Of a stretch of 19,026 nucleotides of DNA, positions 1 through 7,396 are shown one piece after another (positions within the stretch are counted from its first letter, which is position 1; each line of letters begins with the position of its first letter). The position numbers were made by a program, and so were the translations under genes. The stretch is from contig DATEQM010000290.1 of assembly GCA_035272605.1 (NCBI GenBank), positions 1 through 19,026 of the forward strand, given 5' to 3'. The DNA is from JOPF136 sp035272605 (GTDB taxonomy: Bacteria; Acidobacteriota; Terriglobia; Acidiferrales; UBA7541). The notes beneath the pieces are model-generated. The model was not told where the DNA came from, searched no databases, and worked only from the letters and a program-made list of their open reading frames with translations.

Positions 1-821
1 CCGCCGCGAATCGAAGTGACCGGGCTCTTCAGGTCGTGCGCCACGGCGTCCGTTACGGAACGAAGCTGGTTCACCGAGGATTGAATCCGGTCCAGCATCA
101 GATTGAATGTCTGCGCCAACCGCGAGATCTCGTCGCGGCCCACGGATGCAGCCAATCGTTCCCCTAAGTCTTCGCTGCCGATTCGCGCCACCGTTTCCGT
201 GATCTGCTCCACCCGCAGAAGTGTGCGTCGGGCGCTCAGGTAAGCGATCAGAAATCCCAGCAGCACGGTGCCGCCCCAGAGCAGTAGAAAACGGCGCGTC
301 AAATTGTGAAGCACTTGCAGGTCGCCGCGATTCGAGAGCCCGAGATAAATGTTTGTTCCTCGCCCGTCTACGTGCCGCTCCACGACTCGAAAGGACGTCG
401 GCCAGCCTTCCACTCGTATGGACTGAGGAGTACCCCGGCCAAGATTGGCCCCCTGAATGGCGTTGCGAAAGGCAACTTTTTCGCCCGGCCCCACCCACAA
501 TGGACTCTCATTTTCACCGAGGTGCTCGGCCAGGAAGAACACGGAATTCAGCCTTTGCCCCTGCGAATTGCGCTCATCCGGCAATTCGCGCGTCGCAAGC
601 TCTGCTACTTCCCCGACGATTCTGCTGTATAGGTTGTCTTTGGGAGTATCTGCGGAAACCTGGGCAAGAACATCCGCTTCGCCGCTCAGCCACGCGTCAC
701 TCCGTTCTCGAATGGTCTGGGCGACCAGCAAGTAAACGATCGCGAATGCCAAGCCTGTTCCCAGGGCGAACGCCAGCGTCGTCCAAACCGAAATGCGCCA
801 TGCCGCTGTCGTCCGTATCAT
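1..821 (-). CDS. Sensor histidine kinase, HAMP type (3' end missing)
   Basis: Membrane sensor kinase of a two-component system, read on the minus strand from ATG 821 and cut by the window edge after 273 codons. I translated it by hand and the frame is open throughout. Visible parts: N-terminal membrane helix around residues 13-36, an extracytoplasmic region of about 140 residues, a second helix around 178-197, a HAMP linker around 198-250, and the start of the HisKA domain with motif DAVAHDLKSPVTSIRG, where H262 is the expected autophosphorylation site. The catalytic ATP-binding domain lies outside the window. It begins one nucleotide after the stop of the response regulator, so the two are almost certainly co-translated partners. 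The signal sensed cannot be told from sequence. The kinase call is secure; the subfamily (CusS-like or similar) is a guess. Confidence 0.93.
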   Translation of the reverse strand, partial: MIRTTAAWRISVWTTLAFALGTGLAFAIVYLLVAQTIRERSDAWLSGEADVLAQVSADTPKDNLYSRIVGEVAELATRELPDERNSQGQRLNSVFFLAEHLGENESPLWVGPGEKVAFRNAIQGANLGRGTPQSIRVEGWPTSFRVVERHVDGRGTNIYLGLSNRGDLQVLHNLTRRFLLLWGGTVLLGFLIAYLSARRTLLRVEQITETVARIGSEDLGERLAASVGRDEISRLAQTFNLMLDRIQSSVNQLRSVTDAVAHDLKSPVTSIRG

Positions 822-822
822 C

Positions 823-1500
823 TTAGGCTCTCTTCAGCATGTATCCGACGCCCCGGATCGTGTGAATCAGCGGTGTGCGGCCAAGGGCGTCCACTTTGCT
901 TCGCAGACGATAGATATGCACATCGACGATATTGGTTGCCGGATCGATTCGCATACACCACACGTGGTCCAGGATCATCGATCGAGTCACCACACGTCCC
1001 GCATTGCGGCAAAGGTATTCCAAGAGCGAAAACTCCTGCGGCGTCAACTGGAGCAAGTGATCGCCGCGCCGCGCTTCATGCCGCACCAGATCCAGCTGCA
1101 AATCCGCAGCTTCCAGCCGCACCGCGTCATTCGGTGTCGGCGATGACCTGCGTAGAAGATTTCTCAGCCTCGCCAGGAGTTCCGCGAGAGCGAACGGTTT
1201 CGTCAGATAGTCATCGCCACCCTGCTCCAATCCCTTCACTCGCTCGTCCACGGAGCGCCGTGCGGATAGGATCAGCACCGGAGCGGAACTGCCTTGGGCG
1301 CGGCACCTGGCAATCAAATTCAGCCCATCCATGTCGGGAAGTCCGAGATCGATGATTAAGGCATCGTGGATGCCTTCCAGGGCCTTCAGTTCCCCCGACT
1401 TGGCATCGTTGGCCGTATCCACCTGGTATCCGGCCTCCGATAGTGCCCGTTCGAGGAATCCTCGAATGGCCGCGTCATCTTCTACAATCAGCAATCGCAT
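823..1500 (-). CDS. OmpR/PhoB-family response regulator
   Basis: DNA-binding response regulator, 225 residues, the normal length for this family. The receiver domain (about 1-115) opens with MRLLIVEDD and carries the acidic pair D8/D9, the phospho-acceptor D51 in IIDLGLPDMDG, S79 at the switch position and K101 in LTKPF. The C-terminal winged-helix domain (about 127-222) shows LTPQEFSLLEYL and the closing motif IHTIRGVGYMLK, both typical of OmpR/PhoB proteins. The frame is open upstream to 1734, but ATG 1500 is chosen because it matches the family N-terminus exactly and the upstream part is low-complexity. It heads an operon with the kinase. Target genes are unknown; it may regulate its own operon. 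Confidence 0.95.
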   Translation of the reverse strand: MRLLIVEDDAAIRGFLERALSEAGYQVDTANDAKSGELKALEGIHDALIIDLGLPDMDGLNLIARCRAQGSSAPVLILSARRSVDERVKGLEQGGDDYLTKPFALAELLARLRNLLRRSSPTPNDAVRLEAADLQLDLVRHEARRGDHLLQLTPQEFSLLEYLCRNAGRVVTRSMILDHVWCMRIDPATNIVDVHIYRLRSKVDALGRTPLIHTIRGVGYMLKRA

Positions 1501-1824
1501 AGAAGCTTCCCGCCCGTCCGGGCCTGTACACCCGAAGGTAGGATGCTGGGGACTCCTCCGGCGTTTGAACCCGCCCCGCAAGTTCCTCTTCCAGTCCGGA
1601 GGGGCTCGTCGCCAATTGGCTGAATTCCTTCGTTCCGCCAAGCAGAACGCCCGGACATTATCCCGTGACCTGGACCTTTCTCCCTGGCCCGCCGCTCCCT
1701 CCATTTCCCCCTTTGCTCCCCGCCGGCTCTCCACTGTCGCCTGCTTTCTTTTCTTCTCTTCCGCTTTCGACTTTCATCCCCCTCCCCTGTAAACTCATTC
1801 GTTCAATCGAACAGGAGCGTCCGA
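1501..1824. other. Divergent intergenic region with pyrimidine-rich stretch
   Basis: 324 bp between the divergent response-regulator and DinB-like genes. Positions about 1674-1789 are strongly C/T-rich on the plus strand, with only scattered purines. A small GCCCG-TC-CGGGC inverted repeat lies at about 1512-1523, in the presumed leader of the response regulator. I see no credible gene here: reading frames that cross it are low-complexity shadows. Confidence 0.5.
1790..1817 (+). promoter_or_regulatory. Possible -10 box and Shine-Dalgarno of the DinB-like gene
   Basis: TAAACT at 1790-1795 resembles a -10 hexamer. It is followed by a small GTTC-AATC-GAAC inverted repeat and by AGGAG at 1813-1817, seven bases before ATG 1825. 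This arrangement suits a leadered mRNA, unlike the leaderless-looking starts elsewhere in the window. No convincing -35 box is seen in the pyrimidine-rich DNA upstream. Confidence 0.35.
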
Positions 1825-2418
1825 ATGACCGATGTCCGTTACCCCGTTGGGAAATTCGAGTGGACCGGCCCGGCCACTCCGGAGCAGCGCAGGCGCTTCA
1901 TCGCCGCCATCGCCGCCGCGCCCGCAAAATTCCGCGCCGCCGTCGTCGGCCTCACTCCCAAACAGCTCGACACACCCTATCGCCCCGGCGGCTGGACCGT
2001 CCGCCAAGTGGTGCATCACGTCCCCGACAGCCATCTGAACGCCTACATCCGCTGCAAGCTCGCGCTCACTGAAGACGCGCCCGCCATCAAGCCCTACGAC
2101 CAGGACCGCTGGGCCGCTCTCGTGGACGCCGAAGACACTCCCATCGAAGTCTCTCTCGCCCTGCTCGAAGCCCTCCACCAGCGCTGGGTCATCCTGCTGC
2201 GCGGTCTGGAGCCCGAGGATTTCGCCCGCGTCATGGTCCATCCCGAGCACGTCGCTCCGCTCTCCCTCGACAAAGTACTGGCGCTCTACGCCTGGCATGG
2301 CGCCCACCATACCGCCCACATTACTGGGCTGCGCCAGCGCATGGGCTGGGGCAAGAAGCCGCGGAGTCGAAAACCAAAAGCTCAAGGTCGAAAGTCGCGC
2401 GCCAAAAAGCACCGCTAG
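1825..2418 (+). CDS. DinB/YfiT-like metal-dependent transferase
   Basis: Four-helix DinB-fold protein, 197 residues, closest in style to Bacillus YfiT/BstA. Family knowledge: members bind a metal with three histidines, and BstA-type enzymes transfer bacillithiol to electrophiles. Visible: the N-terminal signature RYPVGKFEW, VRQVVHHVPDSH around 59-70 (candidate ligand H64 or H65), and YAWHGAHHTAHI around 156-167 (H158, H161/H162). The fold appears to end near residue 175. The last roughly 22 residues are a Lys/Arg-rich tail encoded by DNA resembling a dispersed repeat. Start ATG 1825 is supported by AGGAG seven bases upstream. The thiol co-substrate cannot be decided from sequence. Confidence 0.85.
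   Translation: MTDVRYPVGKFEWTGPATPEQRRRFIAAIAAAPAKFRAAVVGLTPKQLDTPYRPGGWTVRQVVHHVPDSHLNAYIRCKLALTEDAPAIKPYDQDRWAALVDAEDTPIEVSLALLEALHQRWVILLRGLEPEDFARVMVHPEHVAPLSLDKVLALYAWHGAHHTAHITGLRQRMGWGKKPRSRKPKAQGRKSRAKKHR
2364..2399 (+). repeat. GTCGAAAGTC-type low-complexity repeat inside DinB-like gene tail
   Basis: A purine-rich stretch containing two GTCGAAA units and CTCAAGGTCGAAAGTC. It resembles short dispersed sequences common in acidobacterial intergenic DNA (from memory, not checked). It encodes part of the basic tail of the DinB-like protein and lies beyond the conserved fold. Confidence 0.35.
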
Positions 2419-2503
2419 CCGCCCTTTCCGGCTGTCTTTCTCCGCGCGCCTCAGCGGCAGGCGCCTCGGCGTTATCCTTTTCTTCCTCTCCCGGTATTTA
2501 CGG

Positions 2504-2509
2504 TAAACT
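2504..2509 (+). promoter_or_regulatory. Putative -10 box of purE, leaderless spacing
   Basis: TAAACT ends seven bases before the purE ATG at 2517, and no Shine-Dalgarno lies between them. If it is the -10 box, transcription would start at or next to the start codon. See the matching arrangement at 3070, 8140 and 8810. Confidence 0.4.
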
Positions 2510-2516
2510 TTCGCCC

Positions 2517-3032
2517 ATGACGCGACCTGCCAAGCCCCTCGTGGGCATCCTCATGGGCTCGAAATCCGACTGGGAAACCATGGAACACGCCTCGAAAACC
2601 CTCGACGATCTCGGCGTGGCCCATGAGGTCCGCATCCTCTCCGCGCATCGCACGCCCGACCAGACCCTCGAATACGCCGCCACCGCCGAAAGTCGCGGCC
2701 TGCAAGTCATCATCGCCGCGGCCGGCGGCGCCGCGCATCTCGCCGGCGTCGTCGCGGCCAAGACGCGCCTGCCCGTCCTGGGCGTGCCCATGGAATCCAA
2801 ATCCCTCAAAGGCCTCGACTCGCTGCTCTCCATGGTCCAGATGCCCGCCGGCATCCCCGTCGCCACTCTCGCTATCGGCAAGCCCGGCGCCATCAACGCC
2901 GCGCTCTTCGCCGCGGCCATCCTCGCGAACCAGCACGTTTCTGTCCGCAAGGCCCTCCAACGCTTCCGCGCCACGCAGTCCAAGGCCGTGCTAGACCAAT
3001 CCGACCCGCGCCAAGCACCCAAAAAAGCTTAG
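2517..3032 (+). CDS. purE: N5-carboxyaminoimidazole ribonucleotide mutase PurE
   Basis: Class I PurE, 171 residues, a standard length. In purine synthesis it moves the carboxyl group of N5-CAIR to carbon 4 to give CAIR in the cytoplasm; the enzyme is normally an octamer. Visible motifs: MGSKSD (13-18), SAHRTP (42-47), AAGGAAHL (68-75), and the conserved stretch GVPMESKSLKGLDSLLS onward (89 to about 130), ending in GKPGAINAAL. Class I enzymes depend on PurK to make N5-CAIR, and purK does not follow here, so it must be elsewhere if the pathway is complete. The start lacks a Shine-Dalgarno but has a -10-like box at leaderless spacing. Confidence 0.96.
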   Translation: MTRPAKPLVGILMGSKSDWETMEHASKTLDDLGVAHEVRILSAHRTPDQTLEYAATAESRGLQVIIAAAGGAAHLAGVVAAKTRLPVLGVPMESKSLKGLDSLLSMVQMPAGIPVATLAIGKPGAINAALFAAAILANQHVSVRKALQRFRATQSKAVLDQSDPRQAPKKA

Positions 3033-3069
3033 CCGGCCTCTTCCTTCGGGCCGTTGCCCTGCAAAAAAC

Positions 3070-3075
3070 TCTAAT
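3070..3075 (+). promoter_or_regulatory. Putative -10 box, leaderless spacing
   Basis: TCTAAT (one mismatch to TATAAT) is followed by exactly six bases and then ATG 3082. No Shine-Dalgarno precedes the start. The same hexamer-N6-ATG geometry occurs upstream of vapB and hslV. Confidence 0.45.
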
Positions 3076-3081
3076 GCTACG

Positions 3082-3846
3082 ATGATGGCGACAATGAGCT
3101 CGGCGAGCCAAAGCGATCCGGTACGCATCGGCGTGCCCTTCCGCACGCGCGAGGAACAGCAGGCCGGCGCGGCAAAGAGCAAGAAGATGGATTACTACTA
3201 TCGCGCCCTCCGCCAGGCCGGCGCCGAGCCCGTCCCCATCTCCCTGGCTCTGGACCCGCCGGCCGTGCGCCATCTCGCCGAATCCCTGGACGGTTTTGTC
3301 CTCCCCGGCAGCCCCGCGGACGTGGACCCCGCTCTCTACGGGGCCGCTCGCGCTCCCCAGACGCACCCGCCCGATCCTCATCGCGAAGCCGCAGACCGCG
3401 CAGTGCTCGATCACTCACTCGCCGCCGGTAAACCTGTGCTGGCCATTTGCTACGGCGTCCAGCGCCTGAACGTCCATCTCGACGGGACTCTCATTCAGGA
3501 CATCTCCTCCGAGCCCGGCCCACACCTGCAACACGAGGACAAGGACGGAGTGCATCCGAACCATGCGCTGCGCATGGATCCCGATTCTCGCCTCGCCGCG
3601 CTTGCCGGTGTCCTCGAGCCGCGCGTCAACAGTTCGCATCATCAATCCATCCGCGCGCCCGGCCGTGGCCTGCGCGTCACCGCACACGCTCCCGACGGCA
3701 TCATTGAAGCGGTCGAGTGGCATGGCGACGCGAACTGGATCGTCGGCGTCCAGTGGCACCCCGAGCGCATGGAAGGCGACGCATTCGCCGCCGCACTGTT
3801 CCGCCAGTTCGTGGTCGCGGCCCGCCAGGCCACAGTGAAGCGCTGA
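3082..3846 (+). CDS. Gamma-glutamyl-gamma-aminobutyrate hydrolase family protein (class I glutamine amidotransferase-like)
   Basis: Peptidase C26 / PuuD-type hydrolase, 254 residues. Family members cleave gamma-glutamyl amides such as gamma-glutamyl-GABA with a Cys-His-Glu triad. Visible: LDGFVLPGSPADVDPALYG (about 69-87), nucleophile elbow LAICYGVQRLNV with C123, the VNSSHHQSI segment (182-190) typical of the family, and VQWHPER with H226 and E228. No fused synthetase domain is present, so it acts alone or with a separate partner. Three in-frame ATGs lie at 3082, 3085 and 3094; 3082 is preferred because of the -10-like box six bases upstream. The substrate is not determined: no other putrescine-degradation gene is nearby. 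Confidence 0.88.
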   Translation: MMATMSSASQSDPVRIGVPFRTREEQQAGAAKSKKMDYYYRALRQAGAEPVPISLALDPPAVRHLAESLDGFVLPGSPADVDPALYGAARAPQTHPPDPHREAADRAVLDHSLAAGKPVLAICYGVQRLNVHLDGTLIQDISSEPGPHLQHEDKDGVHPNHALRMDPDSRLAALAGVLEPRVNSSHHQSIRAPGRGLRVTAHAPDGIIEAVEWHGDANWIVGVQWHPERMEGDAFAAALFRQFVVAARQATVKR

Positions 3847-3860
3847 CCGCGCCCAGAGCC

Positions 3861-3890
3861 CGATTTTCGTTTTTCGATCTTCGTTCTTCC
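3861..3890 (+). repeat. TTTTCG-type short repeat before SDR gene
   Basis: Low-complexity run built from TTTTCG, TTTTTCG, ATCTTCG and GTTCTTCC units, immediately before the SDR Shine-Dalgarno. It is similar in composition to the AAATTCGAAACTCG-type stretches at 7931-7990 and 10918-11051 read on the other strand. Confidence 0.4.
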
Positions 3891-3900
3891 GGAGGGATTC

Positions 3901-4665
3901 ATGATTTCTCTAGCCGGCAAGGCCGCACTCATCACCGGCGGTTCCCGCGGCATTGGCGCCGCCTCGGTACGCCTCTTCGCACGGGCGGGCGCGGACATCG
4001 TCTTCAGTTATCACCGCGACGCCTCCGCCGCCGAGCGCGTCGCCCAGGAATCCCGCCGCCACGGCACCCGCGTCGAATTTTTCAAGGCCGATCTCGCCAA
4101 AATGTCCCCGGCGGAAAAGCTGGTCCAGTTTGCCCACGAGCGTCTCGGCCACCTGGACATCCTGGTCGCCAACGCGGGCATCTGGAACGTAGAGGAAACC
4201 CCCATCGAAAAAATGTCCGAGCGCGAATGGGACCGCATGATGGCCGTCAATCTGAAAAGCGTCTACAGCGTCATCCACCTGAGCGTCCCGCACATGATTC
4301 ACCAGCGCTCCGGCCGCATCATTGCCGTCAGCTCCACCGCCGGCCAGCGCGGCGAGGCTTTCCATACCCATTACGGCGCCACCAAGGGCGCCATCATCAG
4401 CCTGGTCAAAGGCCTCTCCACGGAGCTCGCCCCGCACAACATCCTGGTCAACTCCGTCGCCCCCGGATGGGTGGATACAGACATGTCCAAGCCCGTCTTC
4501 AAGGACAAGAAAGCATTCAAGCAAATCTGCGAAAAGCAGCCGCTGGGCCGTGTGGCCACCGCCGAGGAATGCGCCGGGCCCATTCTCTTTCTCGCCTCCG
4601 ACCTGGCCAGCTTCATCACCGGCGAAATCCTGAACGTCAACGGGGGATCGGTCCTGTGCGGCTAA
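3901..4665 (+). CDS. SDR family oxidoreductase, FabG-like
   Basis: Classical short-chain dehydrogenase/reductase, 254 residues, NAD(P)-dependent. Visible: cofactor loop TGGSRGIG (12-19), NAG at 91-93, N117, catalytic serine in VSSTAG (S144/S145), YGATK with Y158 and K162, and the C-terminal ITGEILNVNGG signature. It resembles 3-oxoacyl-ACP reductase, but SDR substrate specificity cannot be read from sequence and no fatty-acid genes adjoin, so I assign no symbol. GGAGG at 3891-3895 supports ATG 3901. The stop region is overlapped by the next gene, which suggests translational coupling. Confidence 0.93.
   Translation: MISLAGKAALITGGSRGIGAASVRLFARAGADIVFSYHRDASAAERVAQESRRHGTRVEFFKADLAKMSPAEKLVQFAHERLGHLDILVANAGIWNVEETPIEKMSEREWDRMMAVNLKSVYSVIHLSVPHMIHQRSGRIIAVSSTAGQRGEAFHTHYGATKGAIISLVKGLSTELAPHNILVNSVAPGWVDTDMSKPVFKDKKAFKQICEKQPLGRVATAEECAGPILFLASDLASFITGEILNVNGGSVLCG
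4642..4648 (+). promoter_or_regulatory. Ribosome binding site deciding the GTG start at 4656
   Basis: GGGGGAT within the 3' end of the SDR gene lies eight bases before GTG 4656. It supports a start that overlaps the SDR stop by 10 nt and places a full signal peptide at the N-terminus. Confidence 0.55.
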
Positions 4666-5546
4666 CAGCTCGCGCGGCCACCTGCGCCGGAATTCTCCTG
4701 CTGCTCGCGGCCTGGCCCGGCTCCGCGCTCGCGCAGGACACTACGGTGCTCGCCCCCGACGCCAGCGCGGCCAAGGCGCGCGAAGTGATCCAGCGGGCCA
4801 TCCGCGCCCTGGGCGGCCCGGCCTATCTGAGCGTCAGAGACGTGACGCGCACTGGGCGCTACTCCACCTTCGAGCACAATGGTGCTGCCATGGGTCCGAT
4901 CAAAATTGTCGACATGGTGAAAATGCCCGATAAGGAGCGCATCGAGTACATTTTCAGGCGGGAGTTCGAAACCTATATCCCACTCCCCATCGATATCCCT
5001 TTCCACAAGACCGGCTCCGCCTACGAGGTCCATAACGGCAATCAGGGCTGGACTTTGTCCGGCGGCGGAGTCGACGTGATGCCTCCCGAGGCGTTCGACC
5101 GCATCCTCCAGCAGCGCAAGAAAAACATCAATCTGCTGTTCCGCTCGCGGCTCAACGAGCCGGACCTCGTTTTCCGCTACACCGGCCAGGACACGGTGGA
5201 CCTGAAACAGGTGGACTGGGCGGAAGTCTCCGACGCCACCCGCTTCACCACCCGCATCGCCTTTGATCACTCCACCCACCTGCCCGTCCACGCCGTATTC
5301 CTGTTCCGCGATCCCGAATCCGGCGACCCCGTCCAGGAAGATGACGACTACTCGAGCTACCATCTCATCCAGGGCGTGGTGACCCCGCTGCAGATCTCCC
5401 ACGACCACAACGGCTATCATGTCTCCCAGATGTTCCTCGAGGACGTGAAATACAACACCGGGCTCAGCGATTCCCTTTTCACCCGCGAATCCCTCGAGCA
5501 GCTCTGGGCCAAATCCGGCAAAGGCAAGGGCAAAGGAAAGGACTAG
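4656..5546 (+). CDS. Exported protein of unknown function
   Basis: Predicted secreted or periplasmic protein, 296 residues from GTG 4656. The frame is open far upstream (to 3717), but that part is antisense-like shadow of the SDR gene. GTG 4656 gives a textbook signal peptide: MRLTAR, a hydrophobic core ending in LLLLAAW, and a likely cleavage after ALA at residue 26. The mature part shows AIRALGGPAYLSVRDV near the start, then beta-rich sequence with many charged and aromatic residues. It ends in a short GKGKGKGKD tail. The general style recalls LolA/outer-membrane lipoprotein-sorting-like proteins of acidobacteria, but I cannot assign a family with confidence. It overlaps the SDR gene by 10 nt, so the two are probably co-expressed. 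Confidence 0.8.
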   Translation: MRLTARAATCAGILLLLAAWPGSALAQDTTVLAPDASAAKAREVIQRAIRALGGPAYLSVRDVTRTGRYSTFEHNGAAMGPIKIVDMVKMPDKERIEYIFRREFETYIPLPIDIPFHKTGSAYEVHNGNQGWTLSGGGVDVMPPEAFDRILQQRKKNINLLFRSRLNEPDLVFRYTGQDTVDLKQVDWAEVSDATRFTTRIAFDHSTHLPVHAVFLFRDPESGDPVQEDDDYSSYHLIQGVVTPLQISHDHNGYHVSQMFLEDVKYNTGLSDSLFTRESLEQLWAKSGKGKGKGKD

Positions 5547-5573
5547 CGCCGCGCGCCGATCCTCGTAGCTCCG

Positions 5574-5612
5574 CTCCGTGCTTCTCCGTGTCCTCTGTAG
5601 TTCTGTGGTGAA
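5574..5612. repeat. CTCCGTG-type dispersed repeat
   Basis: Imperfect tandem units CTCCGTG, CTCCGTG, CTCTGTAG, TCTGTGGTGAA lie in the spacer between convergent genes. The reverse complement reads like the 'CACAGAGGACACGGAG' sequences that I remember as scattered through intergenic DNA of many environmental bacteria. Function unknown. Confidence 0.5.
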
Positions 5613-5655
5613 CTCTCCCTCTCTTTTCTCCTCACTCGCCGCTCGCCGCTTTTTT

Positions 5656-6717
5656 CTACGGTGCCTTCGCGGCCACCACCCCGATGTCTGCGATGTTGTC
5701 GCCCTTTTTCATGGACGGCACCGCGCAAATGTGCAGGATGATTCCCGCCACCGGCGCTCGCGCCACGTAGATGGTTTTCCCAAAGTAATCGGTCACGTAG
5801 CCCACCTTCATTCCCGGCTCCACGTACCCGCTGCGCAGCACCAATGGATGGAAAATTCCCGTCTCCTCGCTGGTCACCTCCACCGTTTTTTCCAGCCACA
5901 CGGGGCTTTCCATGAACAGCGGCTCCCCGGGCAGCATTTTCAGTTTCCGCATCGTGCTCCACGTGCCTGTCACCAGCAGTTCGATGTCGTCCGTATCCGT
6001 GGTGCCGGCGTGTCCCGCCTCCACCACGATGGATGGCTTCCCCCGCACCGAAGCCGTGTTGTCCAGATACCGCGTCGCCGCGGGGTCCGTGGGCCGCTCG
6101 CGCCAAATGATGATGTGATTCAGTCCGAACGCCAGCACCATATCCTTCGAAATCCGGTCCTGCTCCGCCCGGCCCGTCGGCCCCCAGTAGGCGTACGGCC
6201 GCAGGCTCTCGTCCAAGTCGCCGCCGTGGTAGTCGATCAGGTAGTTGCAGCGGTCCACCACCTGTTTCGTGATCAGGTACGACGCGCGTTCCGTCTGCGT
6301 CCCGTCCGCCTTGCCCGGAAAGAACCGGTTCATGCTCTTCCCGTCCACCGGGTCCACGTGCGGCACCTTCTGCAGGAACGACGCGATATTCACGAGAGGC
6401 AACACCATCACCGTTCCGGAAAGCTGCCCGGGATCGATCTCCGCAATCACCCGCTCCAGCGCAAGGATGGACGCGTATTCCGTCCCGTGCGCCCCCGCCA
6501 CCAGCGCCAGCACCGGCCCCGGCCGCGCGCCGTTCACCACCACCACGGGAATGTTTGTGCCCGCATCCATACCGGCGGGCACCTCCAGGTACCCGGTGGC
6601 CTTCTGCCCCGGAGATGCCGAAGCCGTGCCGAGCTTGAACACTCCCTGAGCGCCGCTGCTTCCACAGAATAGGAACCCGGCCAGAGAAATCGTCACTGCC
6701 GCATAACCCATCCTCAT
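5656..6717 (-). CDS. Exported succinylglutamate desuccinylase/aspartoacylase family protein
   Basis: Zinc-dependent hydrolase of the M14-like AstE/AspA family, 353 residues. Residues 1-23 look like a signal peptide ending in SSGAQG, so it probably acts outside the cytoplasm. Zinc-site motifs: GAHGTE (H77, E80) and IDYHGGD (H164 as third ligand); E233 in VVEAGHAG is the likely general base. A C-terminal beta domain (about 270-353) follows, as in the family. GGAGGTG at 6722-6728 on the minus strand supports ATG 6717. The longer overlapping frame on the same strand (5543-6841) is a shadow. The substrate is unknown: neither arginine-catabolic nor N-acetylaspartate genes are near. Confidence 0.88.
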   Translation of the reverse strand: MRMGYAAVTISLAGFLFCGSSGAQGVFKLGTASASPGQKATGYLEVPAGMDAGTNIPVVVVNGARPGPVLALVAGAHGTEYASILALERVIAEIDPGQLSGTVMVLPLVNIASFLQKVPHVDPVDGKSMNRFFPGKADGTQTERASYLITKQVVDRCNYLIDYHGGDLDESLRPYAYWGPTGRAEQDRISKDMVLAFGLNHIIIWRERPTDPAATRYLDNTASVRGKPSIVVEAGHAGTTDTDDIELLVTGTWSTMRKLKMLPGEPLFMESPVWLEKTVEVTSEETGIFHPLVLRSGYVEPGMKVGYVTDYFGKTIYVARAPVAGIILHICAVPSMKKGDNIADIGVVAAKAP

Positions 6718-6798
6718 CGTTCACCTCCGTCAGAGCAGCGAGCCTAACGCCATCCTTCCAGCCCGTCCACTGGTAGACGCGGATGCGCCGGCGGGGGC

Positions 6799-7356
6799 TC
6801 ATGAGGCACTGTCGGCGCCACGGTCCGCGCCGCCGGAGCAAACTTCCGAGGGTGGGGCTTTGTCTATGGCCTTCAGCAACTGTTGCAATTCCGGGGGGTC
6901 TTTCAAGCCCCAGGCCTCGCGTTGGACATCGGTGACGGACTGCTGCATGAGCTGGCAGAGGTAGCCGAGAACGGAAGCCTTGCGCGCGTCGATGCGATTG
7001 TCGGCGAGGAGGGTGAACACTCTTCCGAGAACGTGGTTGATGGAAGCATCCGTGCGAAAGTCACGGATGGGGCCGAGGATTTCCGCGGCGAGAGCCTGGT
7101 TGGCGGGGCCGGGTTTTTCGTCTTGGGCGCGCAGGCGTGCGACGTGATGGGCGCAGAGATCGGGGTGCTCGGATGGGCGCATGGTGCACTGGCGGCCGTC
7201 GGCGAAAGTGAAAGTGCATCGGGGAGAGGGACCACGAGGTGGCGTCTCCGGCTGAGGGGCATTGGCGTTGGCGGCTCCGGGTCCGAAGTCTTCGATCAAG
7301 CGTGGAAGAGCGGAGACGATGGCCTGGCGTTGGCGCTTGGAGAGGATGTGACTCAT
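6799..7356 (-). CDS. Cys/His-finger protein of unknown function
   Basis: 185-residue protein of unknown function. The N-terminus is MSHILSKRQRQAIVSALPRL, then a Pro/Ala-rich linker, then a putative metal-binding motif C47-x9-C57-x10-C68-x-H70/H71, and a helical C-terminal half with INHVLGRVFTLLADNRIDARKASVLGYLCQL. From memory, acidobacteria carry families of similar small proteins with a DGR-C ... HP-LC-HH pattern; this was not checked. The frame is open up to 7590, but that extension is repeat DNA. ATG 7356 is chosen because AAGGAG sits six bases upstream (7363-7368). A GGTACC-centred palindrome lies about 40 bp upstream. It could be a regulator or a relic of a mobile family; I assign no function. 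Confidence 0.75.
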   Translation of the reverse strand: MSHILSKRQRQAIVSALPRLIEDFGPGAANANAPQPETPPRGPSPRCTFTFADGRQCTMRPSEHPDLCAHHVARLRAQDEKPGPANQALAAEILGPIRDFRTDASINHVLGRVFTLLADNRIDARKASVLGYLCQLMQQSVTDVQREAWGLKDPPELQQLLKAIDKAPPSEVCSGGADRGADSAS

Positions 7357-7396
7357 CTTATGCTCCTTGTGGGAATGCCAGGGAGTGGGAACCGGA

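Noticed and set aside
1501..1734. N-terminal extension of the response regulator to ATG 1734
   Set aside because: The added 78 residues are low-complexity and precede a perfect family N-terminus at ATG 1500.
3033..3060. CGGCC/GGCCG inverted repeat after purE as a terminator
   Set aside because: Only a 5-bp stem with a 10-nt loop and no T-run; too weak to annotate.
5543..6841. 432-codon open frame on the minus strand
   Set aside because: Overlaps the M14-like gene in another frame, and its end reads through the CTCCGTG repeat; the 5656-6717 frame has the zinc motifs, signal peptide and Shine-Dalgarno.
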